Shown here: piece by piece, positions 28,395 to 37,503 of the stretch
How positions within the stretch are numbered: position 1 is the stretch's first letter
Layout: the number at the start of each line of letters is the position of its first letter
DNA from: Gammaproteobacteria bacterium
Lineage (GTDB): Bacteria > Pseudomonadota > Gammaproteobacteria > Xanthomonadales > SZUA-36
Assembly: GCA_024279945.1 (NCBI GenBank)
Contig: JAJRRA010000080.1
Location: 62,001 to 126,000, forward strand
Length of the DNA: 64,000 nucleotides
Direction of reading: 5' to 3'
Notes under the pieces: model-generated
Told to the model about the DNA's origin: nothing
What the model saw: only the letters and a program-made list of their open reading frames with translations
Databases searched by the model: none
Position numbers and translations under genes: made by a program

Positions 28395-29921
28395 ATGATG
28401 AAGATATACAGACAGTCCCTACTGATCCCGGCGGTCATGCTCTTGTTGAGCATGGCATTTGTCGGGAATGCGTTCGCCGCCGAGAAGGTGCCGGACAACA
28501 CCATCAGCGCGTACGTCAATGATGCCTTACGCGATGACGCTCGAGTTAATGCCTCCGAGATTACGGTGATGACCAAAAATGGAGTCGTCACTCTTTCGGG
28601 TAAAGTCAAGAGCATGGCTGCCAAAAAATATGCGGATATGGAAACCAAGAAAATAAACGGCGTCTTGAGCGTGATCAACGAAATCAACGTTTCTTCACTC
28701 TGGCGCTCGGATGCCGATATTCGCAATGCCGTTCAGCGCCGTATTCTGAACAGCGCGGTGATCAAGTCGGAAGGCATCCACGTGGCTGGTTCGGATGGCA
28801 CGGTGATACTCTCCGGAACCGTTAGTTCATGGAGCGAGCGCCAGGAGGCTGCACTGCTGGCCAGTGAGGTATACGGCGTAAAGAAAGTCGTGGACAACAT
28901 GACAACAGAATGGACCACGACACGTACCGATCAGGATATCAAGGGCGATGCGGTGGCAGCGATCGCACGTGATGTCTATCTCGAAAACCTGCCGATTACC
29001 GTTAACGTCAAGCAAGGAATCGTGATACTCAGCGGCAAAGCCGGCAGCGCGTACCAAAAGGATCGGGCGAGTGATGCCGTTCGCTGGCTCTTCAACGTCA
29101 AGGGGCTGAAGAACAAGTTGAAAGTAGTATATCGGGAAGATTTCGGCACACGTAAAGACCAGGCCTCTCCCTCTGATTCAGCCCTTAAAGCTGATGTCCG
29201 CAATGAACTCCAGGCCGATTCACGAGTGAATGCCTCGGACATCCAGGTGAAGGTATCTCACGGCTCTGTAACGCTCACAGGCACGGTGTACAGTCATAAG
29301 GAAAGGCAAATCGCCAGCCAGGATACCCAGGATGTCATCGGCGTTGCCTGGGTCTCGAACAAACTGTTTGCACGCGTGGACAATCGTGAGAACTGGGCCG
29401 TGCGTGACGATGTGGAGTTTAACCTTTTAACCGATGCAACGACGAAAGACTTCGGCATCGGAGTGAAGGCTGCAGATGGAGTTGTGACACTGTCCGGGGC
29501 CGTCAACAACTGGTATGAAAAAGCCCATGCCGAAGATGTAGCGTCACGTATCAAGGGGGTCAGGGAAATAGTCAACCGGATTGAAGTGAATTCCTATCGC
29601 GCTGCAAAGGCGTCCGGGGACCAATCAGCAGCGCAGGTAGCCACTGAGATTAAACAGGGCCTCAAGACCAACTGGTCTACCTGGTCGGTGTCTGACGCCA
29701 TTAACGTGTCGGTCGCCGATGGTGTTGCGACCCTTAGCGGCGATGTAGACACATGGCGCCAGCGCTCCGAGGCCGCCGATGTAGCTTTCACCACCAAGGG
29801 CGTGTGGGAGGTCAGAAACAAGCTGGTCGTCGATGGCTATGACTATCAATGGAATAACTACACTTACTACAACTATCCGACTACCTACCCCCTCTGGGGT
29901 TCCTGGCTGGATAAGAAATGA
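28395..29921 (+). CDS. Periplasmic protein with six BON domains
   Basis: 508 residues from ATG 28395 (preceded by GGTGGAAACA). A signal peptide (positively charged start, then LLIPAVMLLLSMAF, cleavage after NAFA) leads to six tandem BON domains of about 70 residues, each with the repeated pattern (V)xLSGxVxSxxxKxxA and a GVxxVxNxI end. BON domains bind phospholipid or peptidoglycan surfaces; OsmY has two. The final 20 residues are rich in Tyr, Asn and Trp. The long form of the frame from 28224 overlaps the receiver gene and is not the start. Confidence 0.85.
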   Translation: MMKIYRQSLLIPAVMLLLSMAFVGNAFAAEKVPDNTISAYVNDALRDDARVNASEITVMTKNGVVTLSGKVKSMAAKKYADMETKKINGVLSVINEINVSSLWRSDADIRNAVQRRILNSAVIKSEGIHVAGSDGTVILSGTVSSWSERQEAALLASEVYGVKKVVDNMTTEWTTTRTDQDIKGDAVAAIARDVYLENLPITVNVKQGIVILSGKAGSAYQKDRASDAVRWLFNVKGLKNKLKVVYREDFGTRKDQASPSDSALKADVRNELQADSRVNASDIQVKVSHGSVTLTGTVYSHKERQIASQDTQDVIGVAWVSNKLFARVDNRENWAVRDDVEFNLLTDATTKDFGIGVKAADGVVTLSGAVNNWYEKAHAEDVASRIKGVREIVNRIEVNSYRAAKASGDQSAAQVATEIKQGLKTNWSTWSVSDAINVSVADGVATLSGDVDTWRQRSEAADVAFTTKGVWEVRNKLVVDGYDYQWNNYTYYNYPTTYPLWGSWLDKK

Positions 29922-29931
29922 GGATAAAACC

Positions 29932-30462
29932 ATGACAGAGAAAAACAGTTGTGTTGCAATTTACAACACGCACACCGAAGCCGAGGAGGCCATCAAGGAA
30001 CTCCAGAAATCAGGCTTTGATATGAAGAAACTTTCAATTGTCGGCAAAGACTACCACACGGAAGAGCATGTGGTGGGGTACTACAGCACCGGCGACAGAA
30101 TGAGGAAATGGGGAAAATTTGGTGGTTTTTGGGGCGGCCTGTGGGGTCTCCTGTTTGGCTCCGCCTTTTTCTTTATTCCCGGTATCGGCCCTCTGGCTAT
30201 CGGTGGCCCACTGGTCAGTTGGATCGTTGGTGCGCTGGAAAGCGCCGTTATTGTTGGAGGCCTGAGCGCGTTAGGCGCAGGGCTTTTTAGCATCGGCATC
30301 CCCGAGGACAGTATTTTGAAATACGAGGCGGCGATCAAATCGGACAAATTCATGGTGGTCGCTCACGGCCTGGCTGAAGATGTCATGAAAGCCAGGGAAA
30401 TCCTGGCAACAACGGGTGCTGATCATCTTGACACCCACTATGAAGCAGAAACTGCGTCATAA
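29932..30462 (+). CDS. DUF1269/general-stress-protein-like glycine-rich membrane protein
   Basis: 176 residues from ATG 29932, preceded by GAGGATAAAACC. The N-terminal part (VAIYNTHTEAEEAIKELQ, SIVGKDYH) resembles the general stress protein 17M-like fold; the middle (about 57-115) has glycine-rich hydrophobic segments such as FGGFWGGLWGLLFGSAFFF, probably membrane-embedded. Third gene of the sigma-54 unit with the BON protein, so an envelope-stress role is likely, though unproven. Confidence 0.75.
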   Translation: MTEKNSCVAIYNTHTEAEEAIKELQKSGFDMKKLSIVGKDYHTEEHVVGYYSTGDRMRKWGKFGGFWGGLWGLLFGSAFFFIPGIGPLAIGGPLVSWIVGALESAVIVGGLSALGAGLFSIGIPEDSILKYEAAIKSDKFMVVAHGLAEDVMKAREILATTGADHLDTHYEAETAS

Positions 30463-30501
30463 ATAGAGACTATTCGTCCAAAATCACCCATTCTTGCAAC
30501 C

Positions 30502-30521
30502 AGGGCCTGTTTACAGGCCCT
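30502..30521. terminator. Convergent-gene hairpin
   Basis: AGGGCCTG (30502-30509), loop TTTA, CAGGCCCT (30514-30521): a perfect 8-bp stem between two convergent genes, touching the CoA ligase stop codon. There is no clear T run on either side, so it may be a bidirectional block or a 3'-end stabiliser. Confidence 0.55.
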
Positions 30522-32109
30522 AAGAACTTCTGCTTCTCAAACGAAAGCGCTGAATTTTACCCGTAGCCGTTTTTGGCAGTTCATTAACGAGCTCAAACCA
30601 CCGTGGGTATTTATAGGGCGCCAGACCCTTTTTACACAGATCCTTCAGTTCGTCTTTGAATTGTTGAATATCTTTTATTTCTTCTTTGGTCACAAGGAAA
30701 GCTTTGGGTTTGATCAAACCATTGTCATCAGCCGCACCTACTACGGCCGCTTCCAGCACCTTAGGGTGCTCAAAAAGCTTTCCTTCAATTTCCAGGGGGG
30801 AACACCAGATTCCACCCACTTTCAGCATATCATCGTTGCGACCGTGGCAATGAAAATAGCCCTGCTCATCCTGCGAGTAACTGTCTCCGGTGTGCAACCA
30901 GCCATCAACCATGGTGTCGGCCGTTTTTTCCGGATTGTTCCAGTACCTTGTTGCCATCGACTCCCCTTTGATAATGAGTTGACCGGTTTCGCCTGCCGGC
31001 ACTTCAGAACCTTCGTCATCAATGATCCGGGCCTGATATCCGGGTAACTCAAGCCCGCTGGTCCCCTCCTTTTCCCGGCCGATGGGGTTACATAAAAAAT
31101 GCGCCAGATTTTCTGTTGAGCCAATGCCGTCAAGCAGGCTTAATCCTGTCGTCCGTTGCCACTGGATGAACAACTCCGCCGGCAGCGCCTCTCCGGCAGA
31201 GGAGCAAAGCCTCAGAGAACTCACATCAAACGCCTGCTTCGAGGCAGCTTTCAACAGGCCGGCATAGAGCGTCGGCACGCCAAAAAAAATGCTGGGTTGA
31301 TAGCCTTGCAGCAGATGTATGACCGACTCCGGCGTCGGGCGCTGCGGATCCAGTATCACGGATGCACCCGCCCACAAAACAAAATTATTAGCCCCACCCA
31401 GACCATAGGCGAAGAACAACTTGGCGGCGGAGAAAATCACATCATCTGACGTCAGATTGAGCGTTTGCTGACCAAAACGAATGCAGGTGACCATCAGGTT
31501 CCTGTGGCTGTGAACCGCGCCTTTCGGATGTCCGGTAGAACCCGATGAATAGAGTATGAAGCAATCATCATCGGCTGATGCCGGCTGTGCTTCCAGTTGG
31601 TCAGAAAATGATTCCAGTTCAGCTAACAGGGGTTTATCAGGGGCATCAACACTATAAAGATAGTCCGGATGATGGTTCGCCAATCCAATGGCAGGCAAAA
31701 CCTCATGGCTGTACATGCCTGAATAAAACAATCCTCTGCACTGCAGGTCATCGATAAAATAACAGTAATCTTTGCCCCTCAATATGGTGTTGATCGGCAC
31801 CGGAATGACACCGGTTTTGATTGCCCCCCAAAACAGATAAAAAAATTCCGGGCAGTCTTTCACAATGAGCAAAATTCTGTCACCGCTTTTGAAACCGTTG
31901 GCCAGTAGGAAATTCCCGCACTGGTTGACTCTTTGCTGCAGTTGCCGGTAGCTTACCGTTGTCCCATCGACACAACGAATAACCGTTTTTTCACCTCGCC
32001 CCTCCTCAAGATGCCGGTCCACCATGGGAACAGCGGCATTAAAAACCTCAGAAAAACCGATTTGGCCCGGATAGTCCGATTGATCCAGATGAACGATGTG
32101 ATTTTTCAT
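30520..32109 (-). CDS. Benzoate/4-hydroxybenzoate-CoA ligase family enzyme
   Basis: 529 residues; AMP-forming acyl-CoA synthetase. The ATP-binding loop YSSGSTGHPKG (about residues 188-198), the aryl-CoA ligase stretch LFFAYGLGGANNF (about 230-242), DGIGSTE (about 330) and the C-terminal lysine in PKTATGKIQR mark the benzoate-CoA ligase branch. With the 4-hydroxybenzoyl-CoA reductase genes 1.3 kb away, 4-hydroxybenzoate is the best-supported substrate, but benzoate cannot be excluded. Starts 17 bp after the isomerase gene on the same strand. Confidence 0.85.
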   Translation of the reverse strand: MKNHIVHLDQSDYPGQIGFSEVFNAAVPMVDRHLEEGRGEKTVIRCVDGTTVSYRQLQQRVNQCGNFLLANGFKSGDRILLIVKDCPEFFYLFWGAIKTGVIPVPINTILRGKDYCYFIDDLQCRGLFYSGMYSHEVLPAIGLANHHPDYLYSVDAPDKPLLAELESFSDQLEAQPASADDDCFILYSSGSTGHPKGAVHSHRNLMVTCIRFGQQTLNLTSDDVIFSAAKLFFAYGLGGANNFVLWAGASVILDPQRPTPESVIHLLQGYQPSIFFGVPTLYAGLLKAASKQAFDVSSLRLCSSAGEALPAELFIQWQRTTGLSLLDGIGSTENLAHFLCNPIGREKEGTSGLELPGYQARIIDDEGSEVPAGETGQLIIKGESMATRYWNNPEKTADTMVDGWLHTGDSYSQDEQGYFHCHGRNDDMLKVGGIWCSPLEIEGKLFEHPKVLEAAVVGAADDNGLIKPKAFLVTKEEIKDIQQFKDELKDLCKKGLAPYKYPRWFELVNELPKTATGKIQRFRLRSRSS

Positions 32110-32125
32110 GGTTAATCTTCTTTTG

Positions 32126-32665
32126 TCAGCTATACATCTGTTGAATTTGTTGGATATGGCTGGATGCCAACTCTTTCACCTCGAGCTTGAACCAGGGAGT
32201 GAATTGATCCGCTTGATTTTCAATTTCCGCCTCCAGAGCGGGCAATTTGACCCAGCGTGTCGCACAAACCTCTGCCGGGTTGATCGCCAGCGCATCATCA
32301 GAGCGACAGATCAGAACGGAGCAAAGTTCGTTTTCGCTGCCCAGATCCTGATAGCTTGCCTGGTATTCAAACTGATACAGTTCAGAAAACCGGTAAGCCC
32401 GTATGCCCAGTTCCTCATGCAGGCGGCGCGTGGAAGCGGAAAGCATGGTTTCGCTCAGGCGCGGATGGCTGCAGCAGGAATTACTCCAGTAAGCCGGCCA
32501 AAGACGCTTTTCCGCCGCTCTTTTCTGCAGCAACAGTTCCCTGCTGCTGTTGAATACAAAAATGGAAAATGCACGGTGAAGTATCCCTGCCCCATCGTGG
32601 CAGATATTTTTGGGTGCGGTACCCAGGACTCTGTTTTGCGAGTCAACAAGAACCAGGTCTTCCAT
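32126..32665 (-). CDS. idi: Isopentenyl-diphosphate delta-isomerase, type I
   Basis: 179-residue Nudix-fold enzyme that interconverts isopentenyl and dimethylallyl diphosphate. The catalytic cysteine is in NSCCSHPRLSE (about residues 62-72) and the Nudix helix is RRLHEELGIRAY (about 79-90). Start ATG preceded by GGATAGGAATA. It is a stand-alone isoprenoid gene in an aromatic-degradation cluster; supplying dimethylallyl units for prenylated FMN is the natural explanation (inference). Thauera's phenol operon also has a Nudix-family member. Confidence 0.87.
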   Translation of the reverse strand: MEDLVLVDSQNRVLGTAPKNICHDGAGILHRAFSIFVFNSSRELLLQKRAAEKRLWPAYWSNSCCSHPRLSETMLSASTRRLHEELGIRAYRFSELYQFEYQASYQDLGSENELCSVLICRSDDALAINPAEVCATRWVKLPALEAEIENQADQFTPWFKLEVKELASSHIQQIQQMYS

Positions 32666-32705
32666 TATTCCTATCCGTTAGAGCGAGCAAATTACATTTT
32701 AAGCA

Positions 32706-33428
32706 ATGCTCAATTCACCCTATCTTAACTTGAACTACGCTACAGGATCGGTTAAATTTGGAACAGATGTTCATTTTTCGTACAATTGTTTGAAAACTCC
32801 GGGTTCAGAGCGTAGAATCCGCCGCTCGGAAGCCCGGCGCCGGGAGATTTTAAGTGCGGCCGCAACCATTTTTCGTGAACGTGGCTACAGCGATGCCGGT
32901 ATGCGGGACATTGCGGATGCGGCTGACCTTTCACCGGGAAATCTCTATTACTACTTCAAGGGCAAACAGGAAATCCTGTACTTTTGTCAGGATCAGGCGC
33001 TGGATCAGATGCTTAGCGCTCTGGAACAGGCGCAAAAGCAGGACGGCAGGATCGCCCCGCGACTTTACACACTGATCCAGGCTCACCTGCATTGCATGCT
33101 GGATGACGTCGAAGGTTCGATCGCACACCTCATGGTTGGCGGCCTGCCACCGGAACTGCGGGATCAGCTTATCGACAAAAGGGATCGCTACGAGCGGGGG
33201 ATTCGGCAACTTATCGGACGGGGCATCAAGAACGGTGAATTTGCCCCGCTCGACAGCACACTGGTGACCCGGGCCATACTCGGGGCAAGTAACTGGACCG
33301 CACAATGGTTTAATCCCCAGGGCAGCCTGAGTGTCGAGAAGATAGCGGACACTCTGGCCGACTACCTGGTTCGGGGTCTCACTACAAACTGCCCGGACGC
33401 GATCACAAAGATATCGCCGGCAGAGTAA
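32706..33428 (+). CDS. TetR-family regulator (hcr operon)
   Basis: 240 residues from the ATG at 32706; a shared operator-like motif lies inside this frame at 32762-32782, so translation may instead begin at the TTG at 32790 (212 residues). The N-terminal helix-turn-helix spans about 40-85 (FRERGYSDAGMRDIADAADL, then LYYYFKGKQEILYF). It is a clear paralogue of the regulator at 55620: both have LYYYF, EILYFCQD and the same length. First gene of the 4-hydroxybenzoyl-CoA reductase operon, 10 bp before hcrC; a CoA-thioester effector is plausible. Confidence 0.87.
   Translation: MLNSPYLNLNYATGSVKFGTDVHFSYNCLKTPGSERRIRRSEARRREILSAAATIFRERGYSDAGMRDIADAADLSPGNLYYYFKGKQEILYFCQDQALDQMLSALEQAQKQDGRIAPRLYTLIQAHLHCMLDDVEGSIAHLMVGGLPPELRDQLIDKRDRYERGIRQLIGRGIKNGEFAPLDSTLVTRAILGASNWTAQWFNPQGSLSVEKIADTLADYLVRGLTTNCPDAITKISPAE
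32762..32782. promoter_or_regulatory. Candidate TetR operator (shared motif)
   Basis: AACAGATGTTC followed by ATTTTTCGTA. The same pattern, AACAGTTGTTC then G and ATTTTTCGAA, is found at 55579-55600 before the paralogous TetR gene. The first half is a near-palindrome (GAACA-GA-TGTTC). Repetition next to two paralogous regulators is the evidence for function. Confidence 0.6.
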
Positions 33429-33438
33429 AGGAAAACAA

Positions 33439-33993
33439 ATGACGCATGTTAACAAGATCAATCCCAGGCGAGCGGGCAAACGACCGGGCAATGTCCATCT
33501 AAGCCTCAACGTCAATGGCGAGGACTTGCAGGTTTCAGTCGCACCCTGCAAGACACTGCTCGAAGTACTGCGCGAGGATCTGGTGCTCACCGGCACCAAA
33601 CACGGCTGCGAACTTGGCGAATGCGGAGCGTGCACCGTGCTGGTGGATGGGCAGCCTTTACTGTCCTGCCTGCTACTGGCGCTGGAATGTGAAGGCCTGA
33701 AAATTGAAACCATTGAAGGCATGGCCGGCCCGGGCCAACTCCATCCGCTGCAACGGTCGTTTGCGCAACACGGTGGCTCGCAATGCGGCTACTGTACCGG
33801 CGGCATGCTGATGACCGCCAAAGCCCTGCTCGCGGACCAGCCGCAACCGGATCGGGCACAGATCCGGGAAGCTCTTTCGGGCAATTTATGTCGCTGTACC
33901 GGCTACCAGCAGATCATTGATTCGATTGAGGCAGCGGCCGAGACTATGGCTGACACGGCAACACAACTTACCGGCGCAGGAGAATCCGCATGA
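33439..33993 (+). CDS. hcrC: 4-hydroxybenzoyl-CoA reductase, [2Fe-2S] subunit
   Basis: 184 residues carrying two [2Fe-2S] clusters of the xanthine oxidase type: plant-ferredoxin-like cysteines at about 57, 62, 65 and 77 (HGCELGECGACTV) and the helical-bundle cluster in QCGYCTGG and NLCRCTGY. The mature family protein is about 160 residues; this one has about 17 extra N-terminal residues. ATG at 33439 follows AAAGGA. First structural gene of the reductase that removes the hydroxyl of 4-hydroxybenzoyl-CoA to give benzoyl-CoA. Confidence 0.9.
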   Translation: MTHVNKINPRRAGKRPGNVHLSLNVNGEDLQVSVAPCKTLLEVLREDLVLTGTKHGCELGECGACTVLVDGQPLLSCLLLALECEGLKIETIEGMAGPGQLHPLQRSFAQHGGSQCGYCTGGMLMTAKALLADQPQPDRAQIREALSGNLCRCTGYQQIIDSIEAAAETMADTATQLTGAGESA

Positions 33994-36464
33994 GCAGCGC
34001 GAACGGATTCAGCATCGTCGGCAAACGCCGAGTACGGGTAGATGCACTGTCCAAGATTACCGGGCAGACACAATTTGCCGACGATATTGCCCTGCCACGT
34101 ATGTTGTTCTGCAAATTGTTGCGCTCATCGCTGCCCCATGCCGAGATCGAGTCCATCGATGTGTCAGCCGCGCGCGATTACCCTGGTGTCCAGCTCATTC
34201 TGACCGGCCAGGACTTTCCGGTGGAATACGGCATCCTGCCGGTCAGCCAGGACGAACGACCCTTGTGCCGCGACAAAGTCCGTTTTGTCGGCGACCCGGT
34301 CGCTGCAGTGATCGCCGGCGACGAACAGACTGCAGATGAGGCGCTCGGCCTGATTGAGGTTCACTACCGGCCACTGCCCACCATTGCCACCGTGCAGGAA
34401 GCCCTTAAGCCCACCGAAGCACCGCTACAGGAATATGCCGAGGAGGGCAATATTCACCGGCGACTGGCTTATTCATTCGGTGATGTCGATGAGGCGCTCG
34501 AAAATGCCGACTACGTTTTTGACGACACCTTCTTTTACGAGGGCAACACGCATCTGGCCATGGAGCAGCACGCAGCAGTCGCTGCGGCGGACCCGGATGG
34601 GCGCGTCACATTGTGGTCGAGTACCCAGTGCCCCCATTACGTCCATCGTGCGCTGGCCAAGGCGCTGGAGATGCCGGCTGCTCATATTCGCGTTATTGCC
34701 TGCCCCAACGGCGGTGGTTTCGGCGGCAAGACCGACCCGTTCAACCACGAGATCGTGGTGGCCAGGGCTTCCATGATGCTGGGCAGGCCGGTCAAGATCT
34801 GCCTGACCCGCGAAGAAGTATTTTATTGCCACCGGGGACGTCATCCGGTCAGCATGCGCTTGCGCACCGGTGTGACCCGCGATGGCAAACTGACCGGCAT
34901 GCATCTGCAGACACTGCTGGACGGCGGCGCCTATGGTTCATACGGCATTGCCAGCACTTTTTATACCGTGGCCCTGGCGCCCACCACCTATCACCTGCCG
35001 AGGTACAGCTTTCAGGCCGGTCGGGTATTTACCAACAAGCCGCCCTGCGGCCCCAAACGCGGACACGGCACACCACAGCCCCGTTTTGGCCAGGAAATTC
35101 AGCTCGACAAGATCGCCGAAAAGCTGGAGATGGACCCAGCCCAGTTCAGACTGGGCATCGTTGAAAAACCGGATCGGCTGACGGCGAATTACCTGAAAAT
35201 CGGCACCATTGGCCTGGCCGAATGCATTGAGCGGGTGGTTGATAAATCCGGCTGGAAATCCAAACACCGCAAGCTACCGGCAGGCAAAGGCGTAGGAATC
35301 GCCTGCGGGGCTTATATGAGCGGCGCCGGCACCGCGATTTACTGGAACAAAATGCCGCATTCCGGGGTACAGATAAAGCTCGACCGCAGCGGCGCGGTAA
35401 CTGTTTACTGTGGCACCGCCGAAGTCGGCCAGGGTTCTGACGATGTACTGGTCGGACTGGTTGCCGAGGTGCTGGGGCTGGAGCCGATCGACATCAAATG
35501 CGTCACTGGAGACACCGACCTGACTCCGGTAGATTTGGGCTCCTATTCCAGTCGCGTGACCCTGATGATGGGCAACGCCGCGATCCAGGCTGCCGAGCGT
35601 GCCCGGGCGTTGATCGCTGAGGCGCTGGCGGAAAGACTGGAGACGCCGGTGGATCACCTGGAATTTGCCGAAGGAAGGGTATTCAACGTCGCCGACCCGA
35701 CCGGCGGCATGAGTTTTCGTGAGGCAGTAATCTGTGCCGAGGAGAAACATGGAACGCTGGTTTCGGTGGGTTCTTATACGCCACCTCACAAGGCCGGCAA
35801 ATACCCCGGAGCAGGTGTGGGGCCCTCCCCCACCTACTCCTACTCGGCGGCCGTGGTGGAGGTCGAGGTAGACAGCGCAACCGGTTTTATCGAAATATCA
35901 CGGGTCACCATTGCCCACGATGTGGGCCGCTCCCTCAATCCGGTGCTGGTGGAAGGCCAGGTGATCGGCGGCGTCTACATGGGAATTGGCGAGGCGCTGA
36001 TGGAGGAACACACCACCAGACGTCTGGCGCCCAAACTGTCTGATGCACTGCTCCACCGCAACCCGTCCATGCTCGATTACAAGAGCCTGACCATGCACGA
36101 CATGCCTGAGGTACAGGTCGAGATCGTTGAACACCCCGATCCCAACGGGCCGTTTGGCGCCAAGGAAGCCGGACAGGGACCCTTGTTGCCGATTATGCCT
36201 GCAATCGCGAATGCGGTTTATGATGCGGTGGGTGTACGCATCGACGAGTTACCGATTACTCCGGACAAAGTACTGAAAGCCCTGAAACTCAAGGCTGGTG
36301 GGCGCGAGGCGCGCATCGGGCCAAAAAGTTTCCCGCAAATTGACTGGCCTGAACCGGTTTTCGTACTCCCTCCCTGGGAGGGCGGAGACGGCACCGCGAG
36401 CAACAAGCCTGAACGGAAACGCGCGGCAAAAATGCATGCCATGGACAAGGTGATAACACCATGA
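33990..36464 (+). CDS. hcrA: 4-hydroxybenzoyl-CoA reductase, molybdopterin subunit
   Basis: 824 residues, xanthine-oxidase-type molybdenum subunit. Visible cofactor motifs are GGGFGGKTDPF (about 241-251), the GRHPVSMRLRTGV region, DLGSYSSRVTLMMGNA (about 514-529) and the late FGAKEAGQGPLLP (about 720-732) with the conserved glutamate. A C-terminal extension of about 50 residues beyond LDELPITPDKVLKAL-like sequence is proline- and lysine-rich. Start overlaps hcrC and stop overlaps hcrB (ATGA both times). Assigned to HcrA rather than xanthine dehydrogenase because the partner FAD subunit has the Hcr-specific insertion. Confidence 0.88.
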   Translation: MSSANGFSIVGKRRVRVDALSKITGQTQFADDIALPRMLFCKLLRSSLPHAEIESIDVSAARDYPGVQLILTGQDFPVEYGILPVSQDERPLCRDKVRFVGDPVAAVIAGDEQTADEALGLIEVHYRPLPTIATVQEALKPTEAPLQEYAEEGNIHRRLAYSFGDVDEALENADYVFDDTFFYEGNTHLAMEQHAAVAAADPDGRVTLWSSTQCPHYVHRALAKALEMPAAHIRVIACPNGGGFGGKTDPFNHEIVVARASMMLGRPVKICLTREEVFYCHRGRHPVSMRLRTGVTRDGKLTGMHLQTLLDGGAYGSYGIASTFYTVALAPTTYHLPRYSFQAGRVFTNKPPCGPKRGHGTPQPRFGQEIQLDKIAEKLEMDPAQFRLGIVEKPDRLTANYLKIGTIGLAECIERVVDKSGWKSKHRKLPAGKGVGIACGAYMSGAGTAIYWNKMPHSGVQIKLDRSGAVTVYCGTAEVGQGSDDVLVGLVAEVLGLEPIDIKCVTGDTDLTPVDLGSYSSRVTLMMGNAAIQAAERARALIAEALAERLETPVDHLEFAEGRVFNVADPTGGMSFREAVICAEEKHGTLVSVGSYTPPHKAGKYPGAGVGPSPTYSYSAAVVEVEVDSATGFIEISRVTIAHDVGRSLNPVLVEGQVIGGVYMGIGEALMEEHTTRRLAPKLSDALLHRNPSMLDYKSLTMHDMPEVQVEIVEHPDPNGPFGAKEAGQGPLLPIMPAIANAVYDAVGVRIDELPITPDKVLKALKLKAGGREARIGPKSFPQIDWPEPVFVLPPWEGGDGTASNKPERKRAAKMHAMDKVITP

Positions 36465-37486
36465 TGAGACTCCCCCCTTTCCGTTTCCACGCGCCGGAAA
36501 CCCTCGAAGAAGCTGCCGCTATTCTGGCTGATAAAGGCTCCGATGCGATGATTCTGGCCGGCGGCACCGATCTGTTGCCGAACATGAAACGTGGACAGCA
36601 CACACCAAAGCATCTGCTGACCCTGCGCCGCATCTCGTCTTTGCGCGATGTGCGTAACGGTTCCGGACTCTCGATTGGAGCGGGCCTGACCCTGACTCAG
36701 TTGCTGAGTAATCAAACCATCCGCAAGGACTACACCGCCTTGTGGCAGGCCGCCAAAGTGGTTGCCACACCGCAGTTACGGAACATGGCGACGCTCGGTG
36801 GCAACATCTGCCTCGATACGCGCTGCAATTTCTATGACCAGAGCAAGGAATGGCGCAAAGCGATCAACTACTGCCTGAAGAAGGACGGCGACACCTGCTG
36901 GGTGGCAACCTCCAGCAAGACCTGCCTGGCGGTATCTTCAACCGATACCGCACCCGCACTGGTCGCGCTCGGCGCCCGAATCCGCCTGGTTTCAAGCGCT
37001 GGAGAACGCGTCATCAGGCTGGAAGACTTCTACAACAATGACGGCCTTGACTACCTGAACCGGCGCGCCGATGAAATCCTCAGCGAAGTCATCCTGGAAC
37101 CGGTTTCCGGCTGGAAAAGCACCTATTGGAAACTGCGCCGGCGAGGTTCTTTCGATTTTCCCGTCCTGGCGGTTGCAGTTGCGGTAAAATTCACGGATGA
37201 CGGTACGGTTGAAGATGCACGCATCGTACTGGGCGCCGTGGCGTCCATGCCGATGCTATCCACCGATGCTGCCGAGTTCCTGATCGGCAAAAAAATCGAC
37301 GACGAAGTCATCCGGGAGACCGGCCGTATCGCGGCAAAAATCGCCCGACCGGTCAACAATACCGACCTCGATCCGCCATGGCGTAAGAAAGTAATCCCTG
37401 AATTTATCAGGTATGCCTTACGCGAAGTACGCGGTGATGACATCAGTTCACTGCGGCAACGCGTTGCGCACCAGTCACGAAGCTGA
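36461..37486 (+). CDS. hcrB: 4-hydroxybenzoyl-CoA reductase, FAD and [4Fe-4S] subunit
   Basis: 341 residues. FAD-binding motifs ILAGGTDLLPNMK (about 31-43) and LRNMATLGGNI (about 106-116) are followed by an insertion of about 40 residues with cysteines at 117, 122, 138, 146 and 155. In the Thauera enzyme this insertion holds an extra [4Fe-4S] cluster that reverses the usual electron flow so that ferredoxin can drive dehydroxylation. Its presence is the strongest evidence that this operon encodes a reductase. Start overlaps hcrA. Confidence 0.92.
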   Translation: MMRLPPFRFHAPETLEEAAAILADKGSDAMILAGGTDLLPNMKRGQHTPKHLLTLRRISSLRDVRNGSGLSIGAGLTLTQLLSNQTIRKDYTALWQAAKVVATPQLRNMATLGGNICLDTRCNFYDQSKEWRKAINYCLKKDGDTCWVATSSKTCLAVSSTDTAPALVALGARIRLVSSAGERVIRLEDFYNNDGLDYLNRRADEILSEVILEPVSGWKSTYWKLRRRGSFDFPVLAVAVAVKFTDDGTVEDARIVLGAVASMPMLSTDAAEFLIGKKIDDEVIRETGRIAAKIARPVNNTDLDPPWRKKVIPEFIRYALREVRGDDISSLRQRVAHQSRS

Positions 37487-37503
37487 AAACAGCGAAGAGA
37501 ATA

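Noticed and set aside
33439-37486. Xanthine or carbon monoxide dehydrogenase
   Set aside because: The FAD subunit has the cysteine-rich insertion typical of 4-hydroxybenzoyl-CoA reductase, and an aryl-CoA ligase lies next door.
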